Positions 35,739 through 43,524 of a stretch of DNA of 64,000 bases are shown in pieces. This DNA comes from Candidatus Sericytochromatia bacterium. GTDB lineage: Bacteria; Cyanobacteriota; Sericytochromatia; UBA7694. The notes beneath the pieces are model-generated. The model was not told the DNA's origin and made no database searches. It was given only the letters and a program-made list of their open reading frames with translations. The stretch spans positions 62,001 through 126,000 of the forward strand of contig JADMKE010000013.1 in the NCBI GenBank assembly GCA_018780035.1, in the 5' to 3' direction. Within the stretch, counting starts at the first letter, position 1, and each line of letters opens with the position of its first letter. A program made the position numbers and the translations under genes.

Positions 35739-36743
35739 ATGGCTATTCGTGTTGGTATTAATGGTTTTGGCCGCATTGGACGCCAGGTTTACCGCGCCGC
35801 GGCAGAGATGAATGATATTGAAATTGTGGCAGTCAACGATTTGACCAATGCCAAAACCCTGGCCCATTTATTAAAATACGACTCGGTCCACGGCCATTTT
35901 CCTGGCGAAGTCAATGCTGAAGGCGACACCATCTACGCCAATGGCAAAGCGCTCAAGGTGTTAAGTGAGCGCGATCCCGCCGCTTTGCCCTGGGGTGAAC
36001 TGGGCGTAGATATTGTGATTGAATCCACGGGTCTGTTTACCGATGCCAAAAAAGCAGTGGCCCACCGCAACGCGGGCGCCAAAAAGGTGATCATTTCTGC
36101 CCCCGCCAAAGGCGAAGACATCACCATCGTGCTGGGTGTGAACCATGAAAAATATGATCCCCAGAACCACCACATCATCTCCAATGCCTCTTGCACCACC
36201 AATTGTCTGGCCCCTGTGGCCAAACCCCTGCACGACAAGCTGGGCATTGTTCGCGGGCTGATGAATACGATTCACTCTTACACCAATGATCAGCGCATCC
36301 TGGATTTGCCCCACGAAGATCTGCGCCGGGCCCGCGCTGCGGCCATGTCGATCATTCCCACCACAACCGGTGCAGCCAAAGCCGTAGGTCTGGTCATCCC
36401 CGAACTCAACGGCAAACTCAATGGTATGTCCCTGCGGGTCCCCACCCCTGACGTCTCAGTGGTCGATTTGGTCTGCGAAGTCAGCAGAGACACCAGTGTC
36501 GAAGAAGTCAATCAAATCCTGCGCGACTTTGCTGCCACTGCCTACCCCAATGTACTCAAGGTCTCTGATGAGCCATTGGTCTCCATGGACTACAAGACCT
36601 GCCCGATCTCTTCGATTGTGGATTCGGCTTTAACCATGGTCTTGGAAAAACGCATGGTCAAAGTCATCTCTTGGTATGACAACGAGTGGGGCTATTCCAA
36701 CCGCGTGGTGGATTTGGTTCACTATGTGAGCAAATCGCTCTAA
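35739..36743 (+). CDS. gap: Glyceraldehyde-3-phosphate dehydrogenase
   Basis: 334 residues, type [11 protein letters not shown] binds the dinucleotide, Asp34 after the second strand favours NAD over NADP, and the catalytic Cys152 is in SNASCTTNC with His179. It oxidises glyceraldehyde 3-phosphate to 1,3-bisphosphoglycerate in glycolysis. AAGGAG lies about 11 bases before the ATG. Expected as a highly expressed gene, it is flanked by its own repeats upstream and a strong terminator downstream. Confidence 0.97.
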   Translation: MAIRVGINGFGRIGRQVYRAAAEMNDIEIVAVNDLTNAKTLAHLLKYDSVHGHFPGEVNAEGDTIYANGKALKVLSERDPAALPWGELGVDIVIESTGLFTDAKKAVAHRNAGAKKVIISAPAKGEDITIVLGVNHEKYDPQNHHIISNASCTTNCLAPVAKPLHDKLGIVRGLMNTIHSYTNDQRILDLPHEDLRRARAAAMSIIPTTTGAAKAVGLVIPELNGKLNGMSLRVPTPDVSVVDLVCEVSRDTSVEEVNQILRDFAATAYPNVLKVSDEPLVSMDYKTCPISSIVDSALTMVLEKRMVKVISWYDNEWGYSNRVVDLVHYVSKSL

Positions 36744-36757
36744 ACCCAGACAGATTT

Positions 36758-36786
36758 AAAGGCCCCCGCTCCAGCGGGGGCCTTTT
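36758..36786 (+). terminator. gap intrinsic terminator
   Basis: A 12-bp perfect stem (aaaggcccccgc / gcgggggccttt) with a TCCA loop is followed by a short T-run. Confidence 0.9.
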
Positions 36787-36833
36787 CTCTGGGACCAAAA
36801 TAGTGTCGGGACAAAAGCAATTAACGTTGGTAA

Positions 36834-37388
36834 CTAACTCTTTACCTGTTTTTTGCTAAAGGCTTCGTAATCCATGGTCCGATAAGAGCCGGTTTCGATA
36901 AATTGCAACATGCCTCTAAATTCCTTGGGGCCGAGATAGCCAGGAATTTTGCCAATCACTTTGCCATCGGGCTCCATAAAGACCAAAGTGGGAAACCCCT
37001 GTACGCCATGGGCGGCGGTCAATTCCCGCTCGGTCATGACCTTGCCCTGATGGGTGACCTTGTCTTCGGAGCTTTCGGTCACTCGCACAGCCACAAATTT
37101 TTTCAATTGGGCCTGCACTTTGCTGTCGGTAAAGGTCTCTTGGTCCATTTTGCGGCAATAGCCACACCAAGTGGCATAAAACTGTACAAAAACAGGTTTG
37201 TTCTTTTTTTGTGCTTCTTGAAGGCCTTTGTTATAACTGCGCCACTTAACCGGCCCAGCCACCGTTTTGGCAGTCGCTTCGCCCACTTCTTCCATGCCCA
37301 TTTTTTCAGGCAGGATCGAAAAACCAATGCCCCCCACAGCCAACAGGCCAAAAACCATTAAAGACGCAAACAAAGGACTTTTTTTCAT
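36834..37388 (-). CDS. Membrane-anchored thioredoxin-family protein
   Basis: 184 residues with an N-terminal membrane anchor (FASLMVFGLLAVGGIGFSIL). A thioredoxin fold follows, with the active-site pair Cys75-Gly-Tyr-Cys78 in FYATWCGYC and the cis-Pro loop GFPTLVFMEPDG. The spacing and the Lys-rich N-side resemble the DsbD C-terminal domain and DUF255-like thioredoxins. It acts in thiol-disulfide exchange outside the inner membrane. It stands as a single gene between gap and the J-domain gene. Confidence 0.9.
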   Translation of the reverse strand: MKKSPLFASLMVFGLLAVGGIGFSILPEKMGMEEVGEATAKTVAGPVKWRSYNKGLQEAQKKNKPVFVQFYATWCGYCRKMDQETFTDSKVQAQLKKFVAVRVTESSEDKVTHQGKVMTERELTAAHGVQGFPTLVFMEPDGKVIGKIPGYLGPKEFRGMLQFIETGSYRTMDYEAFSKKQVKS

Positions 37389-37461
37389 TGGGCCACTCCC
37401 AGATCAAACATTTGTCTTTATCTTAACAGGTCTGGCACCCATTTGTAATTTGAAATGCCGC

Positions 37462-38379
37462 TTACTTCTGATTCTCAGCGGCTTCTTTGGCCAAGGTCTC
37501 ACCCTGGTGGATCAGGGCCTGGGCCAGATGCTCAGGCTTGATATATTTCATGCGGATCAAAATTTCGCCCAGGAGCAGCTTCTGGTCACTCTGCTGTTTA
37601 AGTGCCTGCTGCAATTGATCTTTTTGCAGGTGGCCCTGTTGAATCAGAATATCGCCAATGCGATTGCTGCTTCCCCCTTTAAACATATTCAAGAGCTTAA
37701 ACCCAAGTGAATTGCGGGGAATGCTCAGACCTGCGCTGGGCTGGTAGTGTTTGAGTGCCACTTTGTCGGTGGGATCAAAGTGCAAAGCCACTTTAAACTC
37801 CGCCTGGGCATAGCCCCCCCATTTTTTCTTCTCCAAGGCCATTCCCAATTGGCTGTGGTACTTGGCCACATCGTTGCAGAGCCGAATCGCCTCTTGGTAC
37901 TCTCGCACAGCGTCATCGAGCTGATTTTTGGCCTCAAATTGTTTGCCCTGTTTAAAATGACCTTCGGCCTGATCTTTGCGGGCCTGCAGGGCTTTTTCTT
38001 CGGCTTGTGGGTTGCTTTGCGGGCGAGGAGGGGCCCCCGGAAAGGGACGGGTACCAGAGGGCGGCGGTGGCGGTGGCGCTGCTTTGGCTTTTTCGGCTTC
38101 GCGGGCCCGTTCTTCGGCCTCACGCACACGGTCGAGGGTGCGCTCGTAGTCTTTGCGTTTAAACGGGTCACGCAGGGTATTAAAGGCATCACTGATGCGG
38201 ATAAAGGCCTGTTCGGCTTTGGCTTTGAGCTCGGGCTCAATAAACATATCCGGGTGGGCCAATTTGGCCAGTTTTTTATACGCCATACGCACATCTTCAG
38301 GACTGGCTGTGAATTCCAGGCCCAAAACCCTGAAGAGGTCTGACTCTTGAATAATTGCGTCGAGCTGTGAGTTTTCCAT
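37462..38379 (-). CDS. J-domain/TPR protein with MshEN-like C-terminus
   Basis: 305 residues from an ATG at MENSQLDAIIQ; a frame reaching 38526 exists but lacks support. An N-terminal J domain has the HPD motif (KKLAKLAHPDMF) that stimulates Hsp70. A Pro-rich, coiled linker leads into one or two TPR motifs (AKNQLDDAVREYQEAIRLC). The C-terminal 60 residues match the T2SSE N-terminal/MshEN pattern: RIGDILIQQGHL then LLGEILIRMKYI, each followed by Leu and Gln repeats. MshEN domains bind c-di-GMP in type II/IV secretion ATPases. The second motif has Lys in place of the Gly. Confidence 0.8.
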   Translation of the reverse strand: MENSQLDAIIQESDLFRVLGLEFTASPEDVRMAYKKLAKLAHPDMFIEPELKAKAEQAFIRISDAFNTLRDPFKRKDYERTLDRVREAEERAREAEKAKAAPPPPPPSGTRPFPGAPPRPQSNPQAEEKALQARKDQAEGHFKQGKQFEAKNQLDDAVREYQEAIRLCNDVAKYHSQLGMALEKKKWGGYAQAEFKVALHFDPTDKVALKHYQPSAGLSIPRNSLGFKLLNMFKGGSSNRIGDILIQQGHLQKDQLQQALKQQSDQKLLLGEILIRMKYIKPEHLAQALIHQGETLAKEAAENQK

Positions 38380-38471
38380 AGCGACTCTACCCCAATAAGC
38401 CTCTAGTTTACCTGATCTCTTTGATTCTGAGGAGATCCCCTTAAAGTCTGCCCGTGGGCGGGAGGTCTGTG

Positions 38472-38501
38472 TTAGACTGAACAAAATTAGACTCAACAAA
38501 A
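38472..38501 (+). promoter_or_regulatory. 15-base tandem repeat upstream of clpP
   Basis: ttagactgaacaaaa and ttagactcaacaaaa lie head to tail, 14 of 15 bases identical, with a degenerate third copy (starting atagacc) behind. The block ends 30 bases before the clpP start. This spacing fits an operator for a heat-shock or stress regulator, or a minisatellite. Confidence 0.55.
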
Positions 38502-38531
38502 ATAGACCGCAGACAAGGATGGACAATCCCG

Positions 38532-39152
38532 ATGATTCGATTTGAAGAAGATGATGAAGATGATGAAAAGAGCCCTGTGAAGGATCTCTTGGAAGGTCTT
38601 TCAGACACCCGACTTTTTCATAAAAAATTTCTCGAAAAGCGCAAAGTCTTTCTCTGGGGTCCAGTCATGGATGCCTCTGCCCGCGACGTCGTCAACCGCC
38701 TGATGTACCTGGAGTCCGAAAAACCCGGTGAAGAAATTACACTGTATATCAACAGCCCAGGTGGCGTGGTTACCTCAGGCATGATCATTTATGACACGAT
38801 CAAAATGATCTCCTCACCCGTTTCCACCGTTTGTATGGGTTTGGCTGCCTCGATGGGTTCAATCCTGCTCTCCGTCGGAGAAAAGGGCCAACGCTATATC
38901 TATCCCAGTGGCCGGGTCATGATCCACCAGCCCAGCATTGGCGGTGTGATTCAAGGTGCTGCGGCAGATATCGCGATTCATGCCAAAGAAATTGTCAAAA
39001 CCAAAGAAATGGGCGCGCGAATTCTGGCTGAGAATTGCAACCAGAGCTTTGAAAAAATCATGAAAGATTTTGACAGAGACTATTGGATGGATGCCCGCGA
39101 ATCGTTAGAGTACGGCATCGTCGACGCCATAATCGACAAAATCGACTTCTAA
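38532..39152 (+). CDS. clpP: ATP-dependent Clp protease proteolytic subunit
   Basis: 206 residues. The catalytic Ser107 is in LAASMGS, His132 in VMIHQPS, and an Asp in the KDFDRDYW segment (179 or 181). It forms the proteolytic barrel used with ClpX or ClpA/C. The N-terminus is unusually acidic (FEEDDEDDE), where typical ClpP propeptides are shorter or not so charged. The Gly-Leu-Ala-Ala-Ser core replaces the common Gly-Gln-Ala-Ala-Ser. No clpX lies next to it. A terminator follows. Confidence 0.97.
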   Translation: MIRFEEDDEDDEKSPVKDLLEGLSDTRLFHKKFLEKRKVFLWGPVMDASARDVVNRLMYLESEKPGEEITLYINSPGGVVTSGMIIYDTIKMISSPVSTVCMGLAASMGSILLSVGEKGQRYIYPSGRVMIHQPSIGGVIQGAAADIAIHAKEIVKTKEMGARILAENCNQSFEKIMKDFDRDYWMDARESLEYGIVDAIIDKIDF

Positions 39153-39169
39153 AATACCCGTCCCGAATG

Positions 39170-39202
39170 AAAACCGGCTGCCATTTGCTTGCAGCCGGTT
39201 TT
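39170..39202 (+). terminator. clpP intrinsic terminator
   Basis: A 12-bp perfect stem (aaaaccggctgc / gcagccggtttt) with a 9-base loop runs into a T-rich tail. It could act in both directions. Confidence 0.88.
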
Positions 39203-39244
39203 GTTTTGGCTGTTTTCAAGTGGCAAAGGCCAACCAAAGGCCAA

Positions 39245-39436
39245 CTAAGGCTGGGGAACCCCATTCAACGAATACCAGGCGAAGACAATCCCCATCATAC
39301 ACAGGGTCAAAGTACCAAAGCCCGAGCGCATCAATTTATTGCGCTCGGCAGGGTCTTGCTCTTTAAAACCCGCCACAAACATACTCAAAGAGATATAGCC
39401 AAACCCAGCGGAGACCAAAAACAAGAACCAGGGCAT
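39245..39436 (-). CDS. Small two-span membrane protein
   Basis: 63 residues with two hydrophobic helices (FLFLVSAGFGYISLSMFVAG and TLTLCMMGIVFAWYSL) and a charged loop (KEQDPAERNK). GGGAG lies eight bases before the ATG. It begins three bases after the stop of the diguanylate cyclase gene on the same strand, so it is probably co-expressed. Function unknown. Confidence 0.7.
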   Translation of the reverse strand: MPWFLFLVSAGFGYISLSMFVAGFKEQDPAERNKLMRSGFGTLTLCMMGIVFAWYSLNGVPQP

Positions 39437-39439
39437 GAC

Positions 39440-41383
39440 TTAACTCCCGTGTTTGGGGTGATGGCGAAAGAGCTGTAAAAGAGAGGCGTTGAGCTGGTCT
39501 GCCAATTGGTCAATCGCCGAGCCCACCCATTGGGTATCCCGTTCGGAGAAATGCCCGTCCTGGACCACCTGTTTGAGCGACTCTTGCAGGAGAATGACCG
39601 CCATTTCAAAGCTGATCAGCGAGAGTTCTGTCGAGCCATCGTGAATCTCACGGGTCAAACGCAGGGGCAGCAACTCGCGTTGCTTAAACTCTTCGGCACT
39701 GAGGCGCTTGTCGAGAACTTCCGCCAAGGCGATTAAAAACTCCGAAAGCGCGGGTTTGATCCGCCAAACCGCGTCGGTCACTTCGGGGACGGCGTAGTTT
39801 TGGGTCTGTTTGAGCCACTCGGTTTTGACCTGCTCTTCCTGTTTGCGGAAAAATTCAGCCCAGCGAAACTGTGAATTGTTTTCTGTCTTGCCGGTGGCGC
39901 TGGCCTCAAGCAGGGGTTGGCTAGAGACCAAGGCCCGGTGGACCCGCACCTGATTGCGGCCATTTTCTTTGGCTTCATACAGGCAACTGTCAGCGGCGGC
40001 AATGATCTCTTCACGGCGGCTGGGTTCTGGTGCCAAAAGACCTGCCACACCCAAACTGGCGGTGACTTTCAGCGGGGTTTCAAAACTGCCTTTGATCTCT
40101 TCTGCTTCAATATTTTCCCGCAGGCGTGAGGCCACTTGTTCAGCCGTTTCAAGGCTTGTATTGGCCAGCAAAACCGCAAATTCTTCGCCCCCATAACGGG
40201 CGGCTATATCCCCTGTGCGCAGGGTTTTGCGGATCACGGCCGCCACCTGTTGCAAAACCTTGTCACCCTGCAAATGGCCATGCACATCATTGACCTGTTT
40301 AAAGAAGTCGATATCCACCAGGATCAGGGAGAGAAAGGTCTTTTTCTGTTGGGCCAAACGCATTTCTTCATCAAAGCGTTGCTGAAAATAGCGGTGGTTA
40401 TAAAGATGGGTCAGGCCATCGGTGATCGCCATCTGTTGGGCCCGCTCGTGTTTGTGGTACTCCTCTAAATACGAGGAAAGCTGGGCTGCCACGGTCTTCA
40501 GGGTGATCTGTTCCTCGACGGTCAGCATGTGTGCCGGGGCATAATAGATGTCGATAATCCCCATCAGATCCTGCTGATGGGAAATGGGCAGCGAATAGCG
40601 GTTGTACATTTCATGGCCCGAGAGAATATCCCGGCGCTCTTGCAAGACCTGCCCCAATTGGCCGGGACTGCCTACTTTCACGGCCCAAGTCGAACTGGAT
40701 TGTAAAAATTCCATGTGTTTTTTGCTAAAGCTGGCCGCACAGGACAAACTCTCTTCGGTACTGCCTTCGAGCAGGAAAATATGGCATTGCCAAAGGCTGA
40801 ATTTTTCGACGATCAAATTGCAGATCTCTTGGAGTTGGGCATTGAGCGCCAAACCGACTTTGAGCAAAATCTGACAAACCGAATAATGCAATTGCAATTT
40901 GCGGTGTTTGTAATAGAGATCGTTAAAGCTCAGATCCTGTGGGTTGTCGGCACGGGGCTGAAGCCAACCATCGGCAGGGGCCCGACTCTCTTCGTGGTTA
41001 GGCGGGGGTTCAGCCGTTCGCCGGGTCGAGTGGGGCAAGTCATTGGCATCGCTGTCCAAGGGCAAAAGCGGGCGTTTAACTCGGCCCGACTGGGTGCGGG
41101 GCAAAATGGTGTTGCGTTCAAACAACTGGTTAAAATAAGCCAGGTCTTCACTCTCCTGCTCTTTTTCAGGCAGGGGCTCAGCATCCATGCGCTCTTCAGT
41201 CGGCAAAGGCCTGCGGGAATAAATACTTTTTAGGCCCAAATTGATCTCCGAACGCGCTTTGATAAATTGTTGCACAGAAGCAGAGGGGACTTTTTTGTCT
41301 GTGCCCTCTGTTTTACGGCGAATGGTATTTTTGGCAAACAGGCTGCTCAGATCCTGCTCGGGCTCCGGCGATATTTCAAACAT
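39440..41383 (-). CDS. GAF-GGDEF diguanylate cyclase with extra C-terminal domain
   Basis: 647 residues. A Lys/Arg-rich N-terminus is followed by a GAF-type sensor (about 165-310) and a GGDEF domain (about 325-485) with the active motif GGEEF. The inhibitory I-site RTGD lies exactly five residues before it, so product feedback is expected. A further domain of roughly 150 residues with helical segments has no assignment. The protein is soluble, makes cyclic di-GMP, and is cytoplasmic. Its gene lies next to clpP and a putative c-di-GMP-binding J-protein. Confidence 0.92.
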   Translation of the reverse strand: MFEISPEPEQDLSSLFAKNTIRRKTEGTDKKVPSASVQQFIKARSEINLGLKSIYSRRPLPTEERMDAEPLPEKEQESEDLAYFNQLFERNTILPRTQSGRVKRPLLPLDSDANDLPHSTRRTAEPPPNHEESRAPADGWLQPRADNPQDLSFNDLYYKHRKLQLHYSVCQILLKVGLALNAQLQEICNLIVEKFSLWQCHIFLLEGSTEESLSCAASFSKKHMEFLQSSSTWAVKVGSPGQLGQVLQERRDILSGHEMYNRYSLPISHQQDLMGIIDIYYAPAHMLTVEEQITLKTVAAQLSSYLEEYHKHERAQQMAITDGLTHLYNHRYFQQRFDEEMRLAQQKKTFLSLILVDIDFFKQVNDVHGHLQGDKVLQQVAAVIRKTLRTGDIAARYGGEEFAVLLANTSLETAEQVASRLRENIEAEEIKGSFETPLKVTASLGVAGLLAPEPSRREEIIAAADSCLYEAKENGRNQVRVHRALVSSQPLLEASATGKTENNSQFRWAEFFRKQEEQVKTEWLKQTQNYAVPEVTDAVWRIKPALSEFLIALAEVLDKRLSAEEFKQRELLPLRLTREIHDGSTELSLISFEMAVILLQESLKQVVQDGHFSERDTQWVGSAIDQLADQLNASLLQLFRHHPKHGS

Positions 41384-41497
41384 GTACTATCCAGGACAAT
41401 AAGATAAGATCTTAGCTATTATAGGGCTGAGAGACACGTGGCATCTGTGCCCGGAGTTACAGCGCCTGTGTCAGAAAAAAATGCCCTGGAGGCCCCT

Positions 41498-42340
41498 ATG
41501 TTGATTGGCGATTATCAGGTAAGCACCCTGGAGACCGGACGTTTTGCCTTGGATGGCGGTGCGATGTTTGGGGTCGTGCCCAAGGTGATCTGGCAAAAAA
41601 AACACCCCGCAGACGAACTCAACCGCATTGATTTGGCTCTGCGCGTGGTGCTCCTGCAAGGCCAAGAGCGCGTTATTCTGGTCGATACGGGTATTGGCGA
41701 TAAATTTCCCGAGAAACAGGCCCACATGTATGGCATCGATCAGAGCCAGAGCCATTTACTCAGTTCATTGGCCCAAGCAAACCTGCGCCCTGAAGACGTG
41801 ACCGATGTGATTCTGACCCATTTGCACTTTGACCACGCCGGGGGTGCCACCTGCCTGCGGGACGGTCAATTGGCCCCGACGTTTCCCCGGGCCCGCTATT
41901 GGGTTCAGCGAGAAAATTGGGACTGGGCCCTAAATCCGAGTGAAAAAGACCGGGCCAGCTATTTGCCTGAAAACTTTCTGCCCTTGCACGAGAGTGGCCA
42001 GTTGCACCTGCTCGAAGGCCCTGGAGACATTTTTCCGGGCATCCGCGCCCGCCTGTCCCAGGGGCATACAACCGGCCAGCAATTGATCGAAATTTATTCC
42101 CCAGAGGAAACAGCCATTTATTGTGCCGACATTATTCCCACGGCTTCACATATAGCTGTGCCCTTTGTGATGGGTTATGACCTGCGCCCCTTGCAGACGA
42201 TTGCAGAAAAAAAAGACATTCTCGCAGACGCCCAAACGGGCAATTGGATCTTGATTTTTGAACACGACCCCCACATTGCCGCCTGTCGGATTCAAAGGGG
42301 AGAAAAGGGGCTGGTTGCAGGAGAGATCTTGCAATTTTAA
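41498..42340 (+). CDS. Metallo-beta-lactamase-fold hydrolase
   Basis: 280 residues from the ATG with GGAGG six bases before it; an in-frame GTG at 41438 is less likely. The zinc motif HLHFDHAGG is complete, with a later His in GHTTGQQ and Asp in CADIIPT. VDTGIGD precedes it. The family includes lactonases, glyoxalase II and RNases. This layout resembles quorum-quenching lactonase-type proteins but cannot be specified further. The stop overlaps that of the converging response-regulator kinase gene. Confidence 0.88.
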   Translation: MLIGDYQVSTLETGRFALDGGAMFGVVPKVIWQKKHPADELNRIDLALRVVLLQGQERVILVDTGIGDKFPEKQAHMYGIDQSQSHLLSSLAQANLRPEDVTDVILTHLHFDHAGGATCLRDGQLAPTFPRARYWVQRENWDWALNPSEKDRASYLPENFLPLHESGQLHLLEGPGDIFPGIRARLSQGHTTGQQLIEIYSPEETAIYCADIIPTASHIAVPFVMGYDLRPLQTIAEKKDILADAQTGNWILIFEHDPHIAACRIQRGEKGLVAGEILQF

Positions 42341-43524
42341 GGCTGGAGCTCAGGGTGAAATTCGGGCTGAGACTCAGTGCTGGGCTGGGAATTTTCGGGA
42401 GCTGGCTCCAAATCCTGAGGCAATTCCAGCACAAAACAACTGCCCTGGCCCCACTCACTGCGACAGCTGACTTTGCCGCCCAAAAGTTCGGCCAGCTTTT
42501 TGACAATCGCCAGCCCCAGACCGGTCGAGCGCTCGCCATCGGCCAAGGGTGAAGACAGCGGCGAAAAAGGTTTAAACAGATGAACTTGCTCATGGGGGGC
42601 GATGCCCGGCCCTTGGTCTTCGACTTCAAAACGCACGGGGTATTGGGGTGAATCTTGCTGAATCAGGCGCAGCCAGATTTTTTTATCGGAGGGGGTGTAT
42701 TTGAGCGCATTGGAAAAAAAGTTTTCGAGGATTTGCTGCAGGGCCAAGGGATCCGTGGAAATACTCAGGCGGGTATTTATCTCCAGATGCACCTCAACAG
42801 CCCGCAAACTGGCCCATTCTTGGTAATGAGCCGCCAGGGTTTTGAGCATTTCATGGGCATGCACGGATTCGGGCTGCAAGCGCAAGCGCCCCGCTTCCAT
42901 GCTCTCCAGACTGAGAAAATTGGCCACCAAGGCGTTCATGCGCTGCACAGCGATCAGCATATTGTTCAAACGCCGCGAAGAGCCCGCTGAAATCTGTGTT
43001 TCTTTGTTGCGCAGATAGTCCACCCCCGACAAAATCACAGTCAGTGGATTCTTGAGATCGTGGGCCACCATACTCATTAACTCACTTTTTTCGCGGCTCA
43101 GCCTTTCTAATTCCTGATTTTGCCAGCGGATTTTGTCCCAGGCATTTTTAAGTGAAATCTGGGTACGCACACGCGCTTGCAGCTCCAAAGGTTCAAAGGG
43201 TTTGGTGATATAGTCCACGGCGCCCATGCGCAGCCCTTTGACGATCTGGTCTGTTTCAGACACGGCTGTCAGAAAAATAACCGGGATGGCCTGCAATTCG
43301 GGCTGTTTTTTTAAGCGCTCGCAGACTTCAAAACCGTCCATTTCGGGCATGTGTAAATCCAAGAGCACCAAGTCGATGGGGCGCTGCTGCAAAATTTGCA
43401 GGGCATCTAAACCGCTTTGGGCAAAACTCAGAGCGTAGTTTTCCTGTTTGAGAATCGAGGCCACCAATTGGATATTGGCGGGAATATCATCGACAATTAA
43501 GATCCGTGAACGTGACTCAGCCAT
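42337..43524 (-). CDS. Response regulator-histidine kinase
   Basis: 395 residues from the ATG overlapping the hybrid kinase gene by eight bases. A receiver (phosphate acceptor Asp56 in LLDLHMP) is followed directly by a HisKA (His155 in MVAHDLKNP) and a HATPase domain ending in ERSTGLGLAIVKKL. The receiver before the kinase is the reverse of the usual hybrid order and suggests that another kinase controls this one. It has no DNA-binding output. It is coupled to the upstream 903-residue hybrid kinase. Confidence 0.92.
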   Translation of the reverse strand: MAESRSRILIVDDIPANIQLVASILKQENYALSFAQSGLDALQILQQRPIDLVLLDLHMPEMDGFEVCERLKKQPELQAIPVIFLTAVSETDQIVKGLRMGAVDYITKPFEPLELQARVRTQISLKNAWDKIRWQNQELERLSREKSELMSMVAHDLKNPLTVILSGVDYLRNKETQISAGSSRRLNNMLIAVQRMNALVANFLSLESMEAGRLRLQPESVHAHEMLKTLAAHYQEWASLRAVEVHLEINTRLSISTDPLALQQILENFFSNALKYTPSDKKIWLRLIQQDSPQYPVRFEVEDQGPGIAPHEQVHLFKPFSPLSSPLADGERSTGLGLAIVKKLAELLGGKVSCRSEWGQGSCFVLELPQDLEPAPENSQPSTESQPEFHPELQP

